From contig DASVCT010000074.1 in the NCBI GenBank assembly GCA_036381475.1, positions 1 to 32,294 on the forward strand: 32,294 bases of DNA, in the 5' to 3' direction. The notes below the pieces were generated by a model. That model saw nothing but the letters and a program-made list of their open reading frames with translations. It ran no database searches and was not told the origin of the DNA. Each line of letters begins with the position of its first letter. Position 1 is the stretch's first letter. The position numbers and the translations under genes were made by a program. The stretch comes from ZC4RG29 sp036381475 (lineage in GTDB: Bacteria; Bacteroidota; Bacteroidia; Cytophagales; Cyclobacteriaceae). Positions 7,440 to 14,829 of the stretch are shown piece by piece.

Positions 7440-9908
7440 ATGAAAAAGTCAGTTAGTCTTTTCTGGATTGCGATGCTTCTGGGATATACGGGGCGGGTCA
7501 ACGCACAGGCGTTGCAGATCAATGAGCAAGAGTATTTTGAAACGCCGGGACTTAATGTGATGGTTTATCACGACTATTACCCTATCGGGTTCCAAAGCGG
7601 CATCACGATCATTCAGAACGGAGAAAGGGTTGCCGCCAACGGTGATATTCGGTTGTATCCCGACGCACGGCCTTTTCCCGGGCACGGATCAAGGGTGGTC
7701 GACCGCACAGAGGGTGAGATCAGCGTCAACGTGGTGTATGCCGATTCACTGCGACAAAAGTACACCGATTTCCGCTTTCCTTACCCCGACATCAACATTG
7801 TATCTACCGTGCGCGTAAAGGCCGAAGGCCAGGCCTTCCGGATCATCGTCGACCTGGCGGAACCGCTGCCGGAGCGCTGGGCAGGAAGGATTGGCTTTTC
7901 TCTCGACCTTTTCCCCGGCCAGTACTTTGACCGTCCCTATTATATGGACTCAACACCTGGTATTTTCCCCCGGCAACTTAATGGTCCTGTACACTATACC
8001 GCGGCTGAACAAATTGCCGTCGAGCCACTGGCAACAGGCAGGCGACTAGTCGTGTTGCCTGACTCCGAAGATGAAATGATCACATTCGAGTCGCTCACGG
8101 GCAACCTCGAATTGATCGACGGCCGGTCATCACGAAATAACGGCTGGTTTGTTCTTCGATCATTCCTACCCGCGGGTGTAACGAAGAACGCAATTGAGTG
8201 GCTCGTGAAACCTGCAATCCGAAAAAATTATCGTTATGCCCCCGTCATCCAGGTGTCGCAGGTCGGCTATTTGCCCGCGCAACGGAAAGTGGCTGTGATT
8301 GAAATTGATTCCCGCGATGAGCCTGACGGGGAAGTATCGGTGCTTCGGCTGAATGAGACGGGTGGAATGGAAACCGTTCGAAAGGTCAAGCCTACGTCGT
8401 GGGGCAAGTTTTTGCGATACAACTACGCACAAGTCGACTTCACCGAGATCTCCCGGCCGGGCATCTATAAACTTCAATATAAAAATGTGACAACACACGC
8501 ATTCCAGATACACCCAGAATTACTCAAACGCCACGTTTGGCAACCAACGCTGGAATACTTTCTGCCCGTGCAGATGTGTCACATGCGGATCAACGACCGG
8601 CTGAAAGTATGGCATGGACTCTGTCACGATGATGATGCCCTGATGGCGCCGGTATCGCACATTCACTTCGATGGTTATCGCCAGGGACCTTCCACGCTCA
8701 CCAAGTACAAACCTCGTGATCCTGTGGCCGGTCTCAATGTCGGCGGTTGGCACGATGCAGGCGACTACGACCTCCGCGTTGAATCACAAGCTAATACCAT
8801 GCGACTGCTCGCACAATGCTGGGAGTTGTTCCACCCGACGCTCGACGAGACCACTGTTGATCAAAAGAGCAAGCTGGTCGAAATGCATCGTCCCGACGGT
8901 ATTCCCGACGTGCTGCAGCAAGTTGAACACGGCGCGCTGACTATTATCGCAGGATACAAATCGCTGGGCCGGTTGTATCGCGGCATTATCGCGCAACATC
9001 CGCGCCAGTATTCCCTCCTCGGCGACGGGTCAACCATGACCGACAACCTGTTCTTCGATGCCCGTCTCAAAGAGGGTGAAAGGACAGCCGATCACTCGGC
9101 CGTGAATGACGACCGTTTGGTTTTCACCGAAGAAAATCCTTCGCGTGAATTAGATGTAGCAGCATGCCTGGCCAATGCTTCACGCGTGCTAAAAGGCTAC
9201 AACGATGCACTGGCTAATGATTGCTTGAACGCCGCACGTAATCTTTGGGAGGGTCATCTTGCATCAGGTCATGTCGGACTGATCGACGCAGCTGCGGAAC
9301 TTTACCTGACGACTGGCGACAAACGATTCCTGGACTATGTGCTGAAACAGCGAAAGCAAATTTTCGACAACATCCAGCGGACGGGACCTGCTATCGCGCG
9401 GCTATCCACGAAGATCACTGATAAGAAGTTTATGAGAGATATTCAGAAACCGTTGCAGTCGTACGCGGACAAAGTGAAGGCAGAGATGGGCGAAACGCCT
9501 TACGGAGTACCCTATAAGCCCGATATCTGGGGCGCAGGTTGGATCATCCAGCGATTCGGCGTTAATCAATATTTTCTGCATCGCGCCTTCCCTGAGATGT
9601 TTACCGCCGATGCACCACTTAACGCGCTGAATTTTGTGCTGGGTGTGCATCCGGGAAGCAACACCGCATCATTTGCATCCGGTGTAGGCGCCAACAGTCT
9701 GCTGGTCGCGTACGGCTTCAACCGCGACGAATGGAGCTACATTCCCGGCGGTGTCGCATCGGGCACTGCGTTAATTCGTCCTGATCTTCCAGAACTCAAA
9801 GTATGGCCCTACTTGTGGCAGCAGTCGGAGTACGTGATGGGTGGCGGCGAGATGAATTACATGTTCCTCGTGCTGGCGACGGATGAGATGCTTGGGGGAA
9901 GACGGTAA
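7440..9908 (+). CDS. GH9 glucanase with Ig-like domain and long N-terminal extension
   Basis: An 822-residue secreted family 9 glycoside hydrolase (inverting). The ATG at 7440 opens a signal peptide (MKKSVSLFWIAMLLGYTGRVNAQ). Residues 24-265 form a beta-rich region I do not recognise. Residues about 268-358 (VIQVSQVGYLPAQRKVAVI...GIYKLQYKN) match the Ig-like domain that precedes many GH9 modules (CelD_N type). The catalytic (alpha/alpha)6 part starts near 368. VGGWHDAGDYDL (434-445) carries the paired catalytic aspartates D439 and D442; the C-terminal acid is probably E804 in MGGGEMNY. GH9 members cleave beta-1,4-glucan internally or from ends; endo- or exo-action cannot be read from sequence. 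It lacks a T9SS tail, so it may act in the periplasm or at the outer membrane, downstream of GH44. Transcribed alone; tandem ATCGGYR units follow the stop. Confidence 0.9.
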   Translation: MKKSVSLFWIAMLLGYTGRVNAQALQINEQEYFETPGLNVMVYHDYYPIGFQSGITIIQNGERVAANGDIRLYPDARPFPGHGSRVVDRTEGEISVNVVYADSLRQKYTDFRFPYPDINIVSTVRVKAEGQAFRIIVDLAEPLPERWAGRIGFSLDLFPGQYFDRPYYMDSTPGIFPRQLNGPVHYTAAEQIAVEPLATGRRLVVLPDSEDEMITFESLTGNLELIDGRSSRNNGWFVLRSFLPAGVTKNAIEWLVKPAIRKNYRYAPVIQVSQVGYLPAQRKVAVIEIDSRDEPDGEVSVLRLNETGGMETVRKVKPTSWGKFLRYNYAQVDFTEISRPGIYKLQYKNVTTHAFQIHPELLKRHVWQPTLEYFLPVQMCHMRINDRLKVWHGLCHDDDALMAPVSHIHFDGYRQGPSTLTKYKPRDPVAGLNVGGWHDAGDYDLRVESQANTMRLLAQCWELFHPTLDETTVDQKSKLVEMHRPDGIPDVLQQVEHGALTIIAGYKSLGRLYRGIIAQHPRQYSLLGDGSTMTDNLFFDARLKEGERTADHSAVNDDRLVFTEENPSRELDVAACLANASRVLKGYNDALANDCLNAARNLWEGHLASGHVGLIDAAAELYLTTGDKRFLDYVLKQRKQIFDNIQRTGPAIARLSTKITDKKFMRDIQKPLQSYADKVKAEMGETPYGVPYKPDIWGAGWIIQRFGVNQYFLHRAFPEMFTADAPLNALNFVLGVHPGSNTASFASGVGANSLLVAYGFNRDEWSYIPGGVASGTALIRPDLPELKVWPYLWQQSEYVMGGGEMNYMFLVLATDEMLGGRR

Positions 9909-10142
9909 TCGGCAATCGGCGATCGGTGACCGGTGGGGAGTACGAAGAAACCCAGACGATCTTGCGTTTCGATCTGTGATCCAAACGTAAATCAATACGA
10001 CCAAACCAGCCCCAGCGGGGCGGCATGTTGGTAGCCCGGGGCAAGACCCGACTTTGTCGGGACAAGCCCCGGGATAAGATCGAAGAATTGACCGCGCGCC
10101 ACTGGGTATCTTAATCGGGGTACATCCTTTCCTGGCGCGCAA
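9905..10142. repeat. Intergenic palindrome cluster after GH9 gene
   Basis: The 352-bp gap 9909-10260 holds no gene. It starts with imperfect ATCGGYR heptads (about 9905-9935) touching the GH9 stop. Then comes a composite GC-rich structure: GCCCC/GGGGC around AGC (10009-10021), and an outer stem CCCGGGGC (10035-10042) with GCCCCGGG (10066-10073) enclosing an inner stem CCCGAC (10047-10052) with GTCGGG (10056-10061). A third pair, GCGCGCCA (10094-10101) and TGGCGCGC (10133-10140), follows. ATCGGGGTAC occurs twice (10114-10123 and about 10157-10166). This looks like a dispersed palindromic repeat, possibly also a transcription barrier. Confidence 0.65.
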
Positions 10143-10200
10143 CGAGGAGGTTCAGAATCGGGGTACGACACAATACGAGGTCCATCCTCTAAAGAATTAA

Positions 10201-10236
10201 TTAAGTGTAAAAAATACGATTATCTTCTTATATTGG
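10201..10236 (+). promoter_or_regulatory. Putative promoter and operator of the esterase gene
   Basis: TATATTGG (10229-10236) is a 7/8 match to the Bacteroidota -7 box TAnnTTTG, 25 bases before the ATG at 10261. Just upstream, TTAAGTGTAAAAAATACGAT (10201-10220) contains GTAAAAAATAC, the same 11 bases found upstream of susC at 18162-18172. Its position over the -33 region would suit an activator. The motif match is seen directly; regulation is inferred. Confidence 0.45.
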
Positions 10237-10260
10237 GCGTGTTAATAACCCACAACTCTC

Positions 10261-11205
10261 ATGTTCACCACCTTTTCTAAACTAACCCGAGCCGCTCTTA
10301 CGGGCTGCCTATTGGCAATGTCTTCATTGGCTATCGCACAGGATGGCACAATCTATCCGCTTGACGCCCCGCCCGAACCCAACGCCATTCCACTGGGTAC
10401 CGGCGGCGTTGAAAACCAACCCGCGCCAGAAACCTGGTTCCGTCAGTGGGGCGACCCCATGGTGAGGAACGTTTCCAAGGCAACGCTAACGCCCTTCCTG
10501 CCTAAGCCGGAAGTTGCCACCGGCGCCGCCGTCATTGTGGCACCGGGCGGTGGCTTCAGATGGTTATCGATGGGTAACGAAGGTTGGGAAGTCGCTCAGG
10601 CATTAGCGGCCCACGGCGTCGCTGCCTTTGTTCTCAAATATCGCCTCTTCCCTACCCCCGAGTCACTCGAAGAATTTGCGGACACCCAGAACCGGACCTT
10701 TGCGGCGGCAACACCGCGACCTGCGGGTTCAGCGGCGCCGGAACGTCCACGTCCTCCGCGCTTCGACCTGTCCGACCAACTGGAAGATGCGGAGGCGGCT
10801 TTTGACATGATCGTGAAGCGTGCCAAAGAATGGGGCGTTGATACGGCTCGTCTGGGAATGATGGGCTTTTCGGCAGGCGCCGGTCTCACCATGTACTGCA
10901 CCCTGAACTCGAAAAAGATGGACCTCGACTTCATTGCACCGATCTATGGCGGCATGGGCCCCGTTGAGGTTCCTAAGAACGCTCCGCCGATGTTCAACGT
11001 GATCGCGTCGGACGACTTCCTGTTCGGCGGTCAGTTCGGCGTAATCGAATCCTGGTTCAAAGCCGGCAAGCCCGTTGAGTTTCATTTATACCAGAACGGA
11101 GGCCATGGTTTTGGTCTTGGAAATCCGAATCGTACCAGCAATCGTTGGTTCGATCAATATGTGCACTGGCTGGATGTGAATGGGTTCCTTGCGAAGGGTA
11201 AGTAG
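10261..11205 (+). CDS. Secreted alpha/beta-hydrolase, likely carbohydrate esterase
   Basis: A 314-residue serine hydrolase with a signal peptide ending near SSLAIAQ (residue 27). The fold is read from VIVAPGGGF (91-99, oxyanion hole region), GFSAGA (202-207, nucleophile S204), an acidic residue at D251/D252 in ASDDF, and H282 in NGGHGFG. The architecture resembles BD-FAE/acetylxylan-esterase-like hydrolases that remove acetyl or feruloyl groups from plant polysaccharides. A Pro/Ala/Arg-rich insert (about 148-168) lies between the fold's first half and the nucleophile. It shares an upstream 11-base motif with susC of the locus at 13269-21479, and sits near GH9 and GH44 genes, consistent with trimming decorated hemicellulose. 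The ester actually cleaved cannot be told from sequence. Confidence 0.82.
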   Translation: MFTTFSKLTRAALTGCLLAMSSLAIAQDGTIYPLDAPPEPNAIPLGTGGVENQPAPETWFRQWGDPMVRNVSKATLTPFLPKPEVATGAAVIVAPGGGFRWLSMGNEGWEVAQALAAHGVAAFVLKYRLFPTPESLEEFADTQNRTFAAATPRPAGSAAPERPRPPRFDLSDQLEDAEAAFDMIVKRAKEWGVDTARLGMMGFSAGAGLTMYCTLNSKKMDLDFIAPIYGGMGPVEVPKNAPPMFNVIASDDFLFGGQFGVIESWFKAGKPVEFHLYQNGGHGFGLGNPNRTSNRWFDQYVHWLDVNGFLAKGK

Positions 11206-11220
11206 GAACTTTGGGATATG

Positions 11221-11248
11221 GTAGAGACGTAGCATGCTACGTCTCTAC
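11221..11248. repeat. Perfect 28-bp palindrome, GTAGAGACG family
   Basis: GTAGAGACGTAGCA (11221-11234) is followed directly by its reverse complement TGCTACGTCTCTAC (11235-11248). It lies 15 bases after the esterase stop. The terminal GTAGAGACG is identical to the copy at 13112-13139, and the centres differ. A hairpin this strong could stop transcription or protect the mRNA 3' end, though no T-tract follows. Confidence 0.85.
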
Positions 11249-11303
11249 ATTTCCCATGCTCGCTGACGACGTTGGAGGTATTTATCAATCCTGACTAGTT
11301 AAC

Positions 11304-11344
11304 CACTGCCTACTGCCTACTGCCTTACTGCCCACTGCCCACTG
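11304..11344. repeat. ACTGCCY heptad repeat overlapping a stop codon
   Basis: About six units of ACTGCCT/ACTGCCC, one with an extra base, run in tandem. The minus-strand quinone oxidoreductase gene ends inside this array: its last codons (VGSGQ) and its stop TAA at 11325-11327 are made of repeat units. A short related stretch occurs near 7343-7358 before the GH9 gene. Confidence 0.8.
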
Positions 11345-12317
11345 AAAGAACAATCTTCCCCATGTGCTCACTACGCTCCATCAGATCATGCGCCGCGGAA
11401 GCCTCGGCCATGGGGAAGACTTTGTAAACGACGGGCTTGATCACTCCGCTCTCGAGCAATGGCCAGACATGTTCCCTTAGTTTTTGTGCAATTGATGCTT
11501 TGAAGTCCGGACTTCGCGCGCGTAACGTTGAGCCCGTGATGGTAAGGCGTTTTCGCAAGACGTGGGACAAATGTATCGTCGTTTCGTTGCCTTTCATGTA
11601 GTTGATCAACACCAATCTTCCCTCCTCTGCGAGGCATTCCAGGTTGGGCTCCGTGTACGGTCCTCCAATCATGTCGAGGATGACATCCACGCCGCGACCG
11701 CCAGTCAGTCTTTGAATCTCATCGCGAAAGTTCTCAGTCTTGTAGTTGATCCCCCGTTCAGCGCCTAGGGACTCGCAATACCTGCACTTCTCATCCGTAC
11801 CTGCGGTAGCGTACGCGGTGCCTCCCATAGCCTTGACCATCTGGATTGCGGCAACCCCAATGCCGCTGGTGCCACCATGGACGAGTAACGATTCGCCGCG
11901 CGCAAAACGTCCACGGTCAAGCACGTTGCTCCACACCGTAAAAAACGTCTCGGGAAGGGAGGCAGCCTCGACGAAGCTAAGGCCCCTGGGCACGGAAAGG
12001 CATTGACCGGCGGGAACGGCACAATACTCGGCGTATCCTCCGCCAGCCACAAGCGCGCACACGGTGTCACCCACCGCCCATGAGTCGACCTGGCGACCGA
12101 CCTCCACAATTTCACCAGCGATTTCCAATCCAGGTATGTCCGCCGGTGCACCCTTCGGCGCTGGGTATCTGCCCTTGCGTTGCGCAACATCCGGACGGTT
12201 TACGCCCGCAGCCCGCACCCGGATGAGTACATCATCGTCGCCACACGCCGGCATGGGCCGTTCCATGATTTGCAGAACCCTGCTTTCTCCCGGTTGTGTG
12301 ATTACTACAGCCTTCAT
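11325..12317 (-). CDS. NAD(P)H-quinone oxidoreductase, PIG3/Qor type
   Basis: A 330-residue zinc-independent member of the medium-chain dehydrogenase superfamily. The start MKAVVITQPGESRVLQIMERP is typical of the family. AGVNRPDVAQRKGRYPAPKGAP (about 37-58) matches the PIG3/TP53I3-type quinone oxidoreductases, and the nucleotide-binding turn is HGGTSGIGVAAIQ (147-159). The catalytic-zinc ligands of alcohol dehydrogenases are absent, as expected. It probably reduces quinones or activated carbonyls in the cytoplasm with NADPH. It is divergent from the DUF488 gene, with 139 bp between start codons. The C-terminus VGSGQ is encoded by an intergenic heptad repeat, so the last residues are likely acquired rather than conserved. 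There is no obvious link to the glycan genes. Confidence 0.9.
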   Translation of the reverse strand: MKAVVITQPGESRVLQIMERPMPACGDDDVLIRVRAAGVNRPDVAQRKGRYPAPKGAPADIPGLEIAGEIVEVGRQVDSWAVGDTVCALVAGGGYAEYCAVPAGQCLSVPRGLSFVEAASLPETFFTVWSNVLDRGRFARGESLLVHGGTSGIGVAAIQMVKAMGGTAYATAGTDEKCRYCESLGAERGINYKTENFRDEIQRLTGGRGVDVILDMIGGPYTEPNLECLAEEGRLVLINYMKGNETTIHLSHVLRKRLTITGSTLRARSPDFKASIAQKLREHVWPLLESGVIKPVVYKVFPMAEASAAHDLMERSEHMGKIVLSVGSGQ

Positions 12318-12456
12318 TCAAATTTTTTGCTATTACCAAAGGCGATATTACCTATTATTTATTATTCCCCCCTAGCCATCTAAGAGTTCTCTTCCGTCTG
12401 CATCTGCCTCTGGACATAGGTCGAATCTTTGCAACCGGAATCCTGTTATCTTGAGC

Positions 12457-13011
12457 ATGAACTCCTCAGAACAACACATCGTCTACACCATCGGTCACTC
12501 TACCCATGACCTCGCAACGCTGATTGCCATGCTGAAATCCTTCGACATTCGTACCCTCGTTGATATCCGCCACTTTCCTGGGTCGCGAAGGTTTCCGCAC
12601 TTTAATAAGGAGCGATTAGCCGAAGAATTACCGAAGGCCGGAATCAGTTACGTTCACCTGGAAGGTCTTGGGGGGCGGCGAAGGGTTCAAAAAGGCTCGA
12701 AGAACGACCGATGGCGCAATAATGCGTTTCGAGGGTACGCCGATTATATGGAGACAAACGAATTCAGGGACGCCGTGACAGCGTTGGAGAACATTGCCCT
12801 TAGTCGCCCCACTGCCTACATGTGTTCCGAAGCCGTTTGGTGGCGTTGTCACCGCGCGCTCGTCTCGGATTATCTGAAGGCCAAAGGATGGGTTGTCCAA
12901 CACATCACAGCTGCCGGGAAGGCCACGGAACATCCGTATACATCGCCGGCAAGGGTTGTTGGGGAACAGGTGTATTATTCAGAGGAGTCGTTGTATGATA
13001 ATAAGAAGTAA
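12457..13011 (+). CDS. DUF488 family protein
   Basis: A 184-residue cytoplasmic protein. The ATG at 12457 is preferred over a TTG two codons upstream. DUF488 hallmarks: YTIGHSTHDLATLIAML (10-26), LVDIRHFPGSRRFPHFN (34-50), YVHLEGLGGRR (65-75), and the cysteine-rich MCSEAVWWRCHR (122-133, with C123, C131, H132). The family is widespread and its biochemical role is not established; the Cys/His motif has been taken to suggest nucleic-acid or metal binding, but that is not shown here. It is transcribed alone, divergently from the quinone oxidoreductase. Length is normal for the family. Confidence 0.9.
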   Translation: MNSSEQHIVYTIGHSTHDLATLIAMLKSFDIRTLVDIRHFPGSRRFPHFNKERLAEELPKAGISYVHLEGLGGRRRVQKGSKNDRWRNNAFRGYADYMETNEFRDAVTALENIALSRPTAYMCSEAVWWRCHRALVSDYLKAKGWVVQHITAAGKATEHPYTSPARVVGEQVYYSEESLYDNKK

Positions 13012-13052
13012 GAGGTGATCAGTAACCCGATAGTCAGTGTAGGTGGGGCCGC

Positions 13053-13142
13053 GTAGTAGAGACGCACGGCCGTGCGTCTCCCAAAATCTAAATCGGTGAT
13101 CGATACATCATGTAGAGACGTTGCATGCAACGTCTCTACTAC
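13053..13142. repeat. 90-bp composite palindromic element, MITE-like
   Basis: Terminal inverted repeats GTAGTAGAGACG (13053-13064) and CGTCTCTACTAC (13131-13142) bound the element. Inside are two perfect palindromes: a 22-bp one (13059-13080, half-site GAGACGCACGG) and a 28-bp one (13112-13139, half-site GTAGAGACGTTGCA). Both share ends with the palindromes at 145-186 and 11221-11248. It has no coding capacity. The layout is that of a bimodular REP or a small non-autonomous mobile repeat. Confidence 0.8.
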
Positions 13143-13210
13143 TACCTGCACAATCCGGTTCTATGTGAATACCTCTGTGCCCTATGTCCTATGCGGTTCA
13201 AAAATGTGGT

Positions 13211-13240
13211 TCAAAAGAAAAAGGGCAACACAGTTGCCCC
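13211..13240 (-). terminator. Intrinsic terminator of the susCD operon
   Basis: Read on the minus strand, GGGCAAC (13239-13233), loop TGT, GTTGCCC (13229-13223) is followed by TTTTTCTTTT down to about 13213. This classical stem plus T-tract lies 29 bases after the susD stop at 13269, the right place to end the minus-strand operon. Confidence 0.88.
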
Positions 13241-13268
13241 TTTCCCTTTTAAACTTACGAAACACAAT

Positions 13269-14825
13269 TTAATTGGCGACATCCCAGAATACCCTGGACG
13301 TTAGGTTGTCCCCTCCCATGTCGGCCGCAGCTTTGGCATAGTTCTCTGCGTTGGCAGACGCTTCCCGGTCCGGATAAGACATCCGCCGTGCAAATCCTCC
13401 ATTCAGGTTGTTGTTGAAAAGGTTAGGACTTAAGTCAGGATAACCACTCCTTCTGAAGTTGGCGAATGCTTCCGTGCCGTTCCTGATATTTATCACCCAG
13501 TACTGCGTATTGATCAGTTCGAGCGCATCGGCATCGTTGTACGCGACACCAGGTTGTGAGAGGTAATCATTGACATCGCTATCCGGGATCGGTGTCACGC
13601 CAGGATACAATGGATACACCTCCATATCCGCACGGATGGCATTCTCATAATACTCCTGCGGATCACCCGACACCCAGCCTCGGTGGGCAGCCTCAGCGAG
13701 CAAGAGCAAAGTTTGTGCGTAAGTGACCCAGAACTCCGGTGCGGCAGGTGACGCAATCGTCCAGATGTTTATCTGCGAGTAGTTAAGCCCACCGGCACGC
13801 GAGCCCCGATAGGGACCATCCGGATCGGAGATCTGCGTATTCGTTACGCCAATGGGAACACCGAATTGATTCGACAATTCTGTGTCCGGATCAGGATCAT
13901 TGGCGACGGCTCCGGGATCATCGAAATTGGCAATAATGTACTTCGCCCTCGGATCATTGGTGGCTTTTAGGTGGTCAACAAAGGGTTCCGCAGCGTAGTT
14001 GAAATGCGAGAAGTTTCTCAGGTTATTGTTCACTGCGTGGGTATACAGCGTCCCATCGTATTTGACGTAGGCGTTGTCGTCATTGGACGTCATCACACCA
14101 CCATCGAAAGCGTCCTTTACAATAGACTCGGCCTTCGACGGGTTGACTTTGGAATACCGCATTCCCAATCTCAGCAGCAACGAATTACCCAGCTTCTTCC
14201 ATTTTGCTACCTGCTCTGCCGCGCTGCTCGTCGGAATTTCCGCATTGGTACCGTAAAACAGGTCGGATGAAACAAAGTCGCCGTTGGGATTCAGCGCCGC
14301 TATGGCTTCGCGAAGTTCCTTTTCAAGATCAGCGTAGATGGCAGCGTCATCGTCATATGCCGGGGCAAAGATGATGTCCGTCACTGCCCTTCCTGCTTCG
14401 AAGTACGGCACGTCGCCGTAGTTATCGACGAGGCCCATGAACACCTGGGCTTTCCAAATCCGGATCATGCTAAGCAAATTGACGCGATCGGTATCGTCGC
14501 CGAGCAAATGGATTGCCTGAACCATGTTTCGAATCACCGACGGATAGGATTGATCCCATTTAGGGTTGTTCACTCCATCAATGTCTTCGTTAAAGTTGAA
14601 ACCCAAGGTTGCACCCTGGTTATAGGGGTTCACGAACTGCTGGACGATCGTATGCTCTGCTTCCCAGGTGCCAAGGTGCGACCGCTGCGCTCCCGCGAAC
14701 AGAAGGGCAGGGTCGATGTTTGAGACGGCATAAGGATTGGTATTGATCTCAACAAAATCCTGATCGCATGCGCCCGCGAACATGAGGGCGGTTGCTGCAA
14801 GGATATAACGCTTTATCGCTTTCAT
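13269..14825 (-). CDS. SusD/RagB-like glycan-binding lipoprotein
   Basis: A 518-residue surface lipoprotein. The signal peptide MKAIKRYILAATALMFAGAC puts the lipidated cysteine at residue 20. The start of the mature protein (DQDFVEINTNPYAVSNIDPALLFAGAQR) and the tetratricopeptide-like region (for example VNLLSMIRIWKAQVFMGLVDNYGDVPYFEA, about 128-157) are typical of the SusD-like_2 branch, as are the C-terminal YWVINIRNGTEAFANFRRSGYPD and the final VFWDVAN. SusD proteins sit as lids on SusC channels and bind oligosaccharides at the cell surface. Its start lies 4 bp after the susC stop, so the two are co-transcribed. An intrinsic terminator follows. The bound glycan cannot be read from the sequence; neighbouring esterases favour an acylated hemicellulose. 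Confidence 0.93.
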   Translation of the reverse strand: MKAIKRYILAATALMFAGACDQDFVEINTNPYAVSNIDPALLFAGAQRSHLGTWEAEHTIVQQFVNPYNQGATLGFNFNEDIDGVNNPKWDQSYPSVIRNMVQAIHLLGDDTDRVNLLSMIRIWKAQVFMGLVDNYGDVPYFEAGRAVTDIIFAPAYDDDAAIYADLEKELREAIAALNPNGDFVSSDLFYGTNAEIPTSSAAEQVAKWKKLGNSLLLRLGMRYSKVNPSKAESIVKDAFDGGVMTSNDDNAYVKYDGTLYTHAVNNNLRNFSHFNYAAEPFVDHLKATNDPRAKYIIANFDDPGAVANDPDPDTELSNQFGVPIGVTNTQISDPDGPYRGSRAGGLNYSQINIWTIASPAAPEFWVTYAQTLLLLAEAAHRGWVSGDPQEYYENAIRADMEVYPLYPGVTPIPDSDVNDYLSQPGVAYNDADALELINTQYWVINIRNGTEAFANFRRSGYPDLSPNLFNNNLNGGFARRMSYPDREASANAENYAKAAADMGGDNLTSRVFWDVAN

Positions 14826-14829
14826 GTCT

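Noticed and set aside
13053..13142. CRISPR-like repeated palindromes
   Set aside because: The palindromes differ from each other, are nested rather than regularly spaced, and there are no spacers or cas genes.
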